Below, piece after piece: positions 23,582 to 23,654 of a stretch of DNA of 23,654 nucleotides (positions within the stretch are counted from its first letter, which is position 1; the number at the start of each line of letters is the position of its first letter). Where the stretch lies: contig DHHB01000010.1 of assembly GCA_002403075.1 (NCBI GenBank), forward strand, positions 9,785 through 33,438, written 5' to 3'. Below the pieces are notes generated by a model. That model ran no database searches. It was not told the DNA's origin and worked only from the letters and a program-made list of their open reading frames with translations. Both the position numbers and the translations under genes were made by a program. Source of the stretch: a bacterium UBP1_UBA4783 (GTDB lineage: Bacteria > Krumholzibacteriota > Krumholzibacteriia > Krumholzibacteriales > Krumholzibacteriaceae).

Positions 23582-23654
23582 ATGCGGCCATGCGGCCATG
23601 CGGCCATGCGGCCATGCGGCAATGCGGCAATGCGGCCATGCGGCCATGCGGCCA
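23582..23654. repeat. Tandem 8-bp repeat, each unit starting with ATG
   Basis: Nine complete copies of ATGCGGCC (units five and six read ATGCGGCA) plus the first base of a tenth, cut by the window edge. Because 8 is not a multiple of three, successive ATGs fall in all three frames. In any one frame the array would encode an 8-residue repeat (MRPCGHAA). Whether a gene follows cannot be seen. Confidence 0.9.

Noticed and set aside
23582..23654. CRISPR array or tRNA-like repeat
   Set aside because: The units are 8 bp and contiguous with no spacers, so it is a simple tandem repeat.

Overview
The window is GC-rich (about two thirds G+C by eye) and densely packed with short operons on both strands. 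It carries secreted proteins with DUF11-type repeats, a propeller-like secreted protein ending in an FlgD-like/type A C-terminal sorting domain (NPFNPS motif), several lipoproteins and a small outer-membrane barrel. This points to a Gram-negative bacterium of the wider FCB-type lineages (Eisenbacteria, Krumholzibacteria or Latescibacteria-like), but no marker here fixes the phylum. Genes mostly start behind clear GGAGG-type sites. A minority start directly behind a -10 box with no Shine-Dalgarno sequence, so some messages look leaderless.

Layout. 1-5039 (minus): three secreted DUF11-like proteins, read 5039 to 1, the last running off the window; a sigma-54-like promoter lies upstream and a perfect UUCG hairpin separates the second and third. 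5486-5779 (minus): a small YHS-domain lipoprotein with its own promoter and terminator. 6014-7168 (plus): phosphofructokinase. 7189-7258: a long palindrome between convergent genes. 7262-10540 (minus): a tight operon of rhodanese, MauE/DoxX membrane protein, small beta-barrel and acyl-CoA synthetase. 10622-11320 (plus): endonuclease III, divergent from that operon with face-to-face leaderless-type promoters. 11346-14752 (minus): TPR lipoprotein, CPBP membrane protease and methyltransferase. 14939-18245 (plus): the eight-repeat secreted protein, then an ApgM-type phosphoglycerate mutase. 18298-22365 (minus): ArsR regulator, thioredoxin, a 70-residue DUF1858 protein, a GT-C-type membrane protein and a metallo-beta-lactamase-fold lipoprotein. 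22478-23509 (plus): a D-cysteine desulfhydrase-family enzyme, divergent from arsR. 23550-23654: a promoter running straight into an 8-bp tandem repeat whose every unit begins with ATG, cut by the window end.

The most interesting item is the DUF1858 gene at 21373-21585. Its CxxC motif is written TGT-ATG-AGA-TGA. The frame stays open and family-like for 34 more codons past the TGA, and a stem-loop with a GGUC apical loop sits at the spacing of a bacterial SECIS. I read it as a selenoprotein (CxxU) in a thioredoxin operon. With the neighbouring thiol-rich ArsR, the D-cysteine desulfhydrase family enzyme and, elsewhere, the rhodanese/MauE pair, the window has a sulfur/selenium redox theme. The second notable item is the ATG-bearing octamer repeat directly behind a promoter at the right edge, which could change start frame by slippage.
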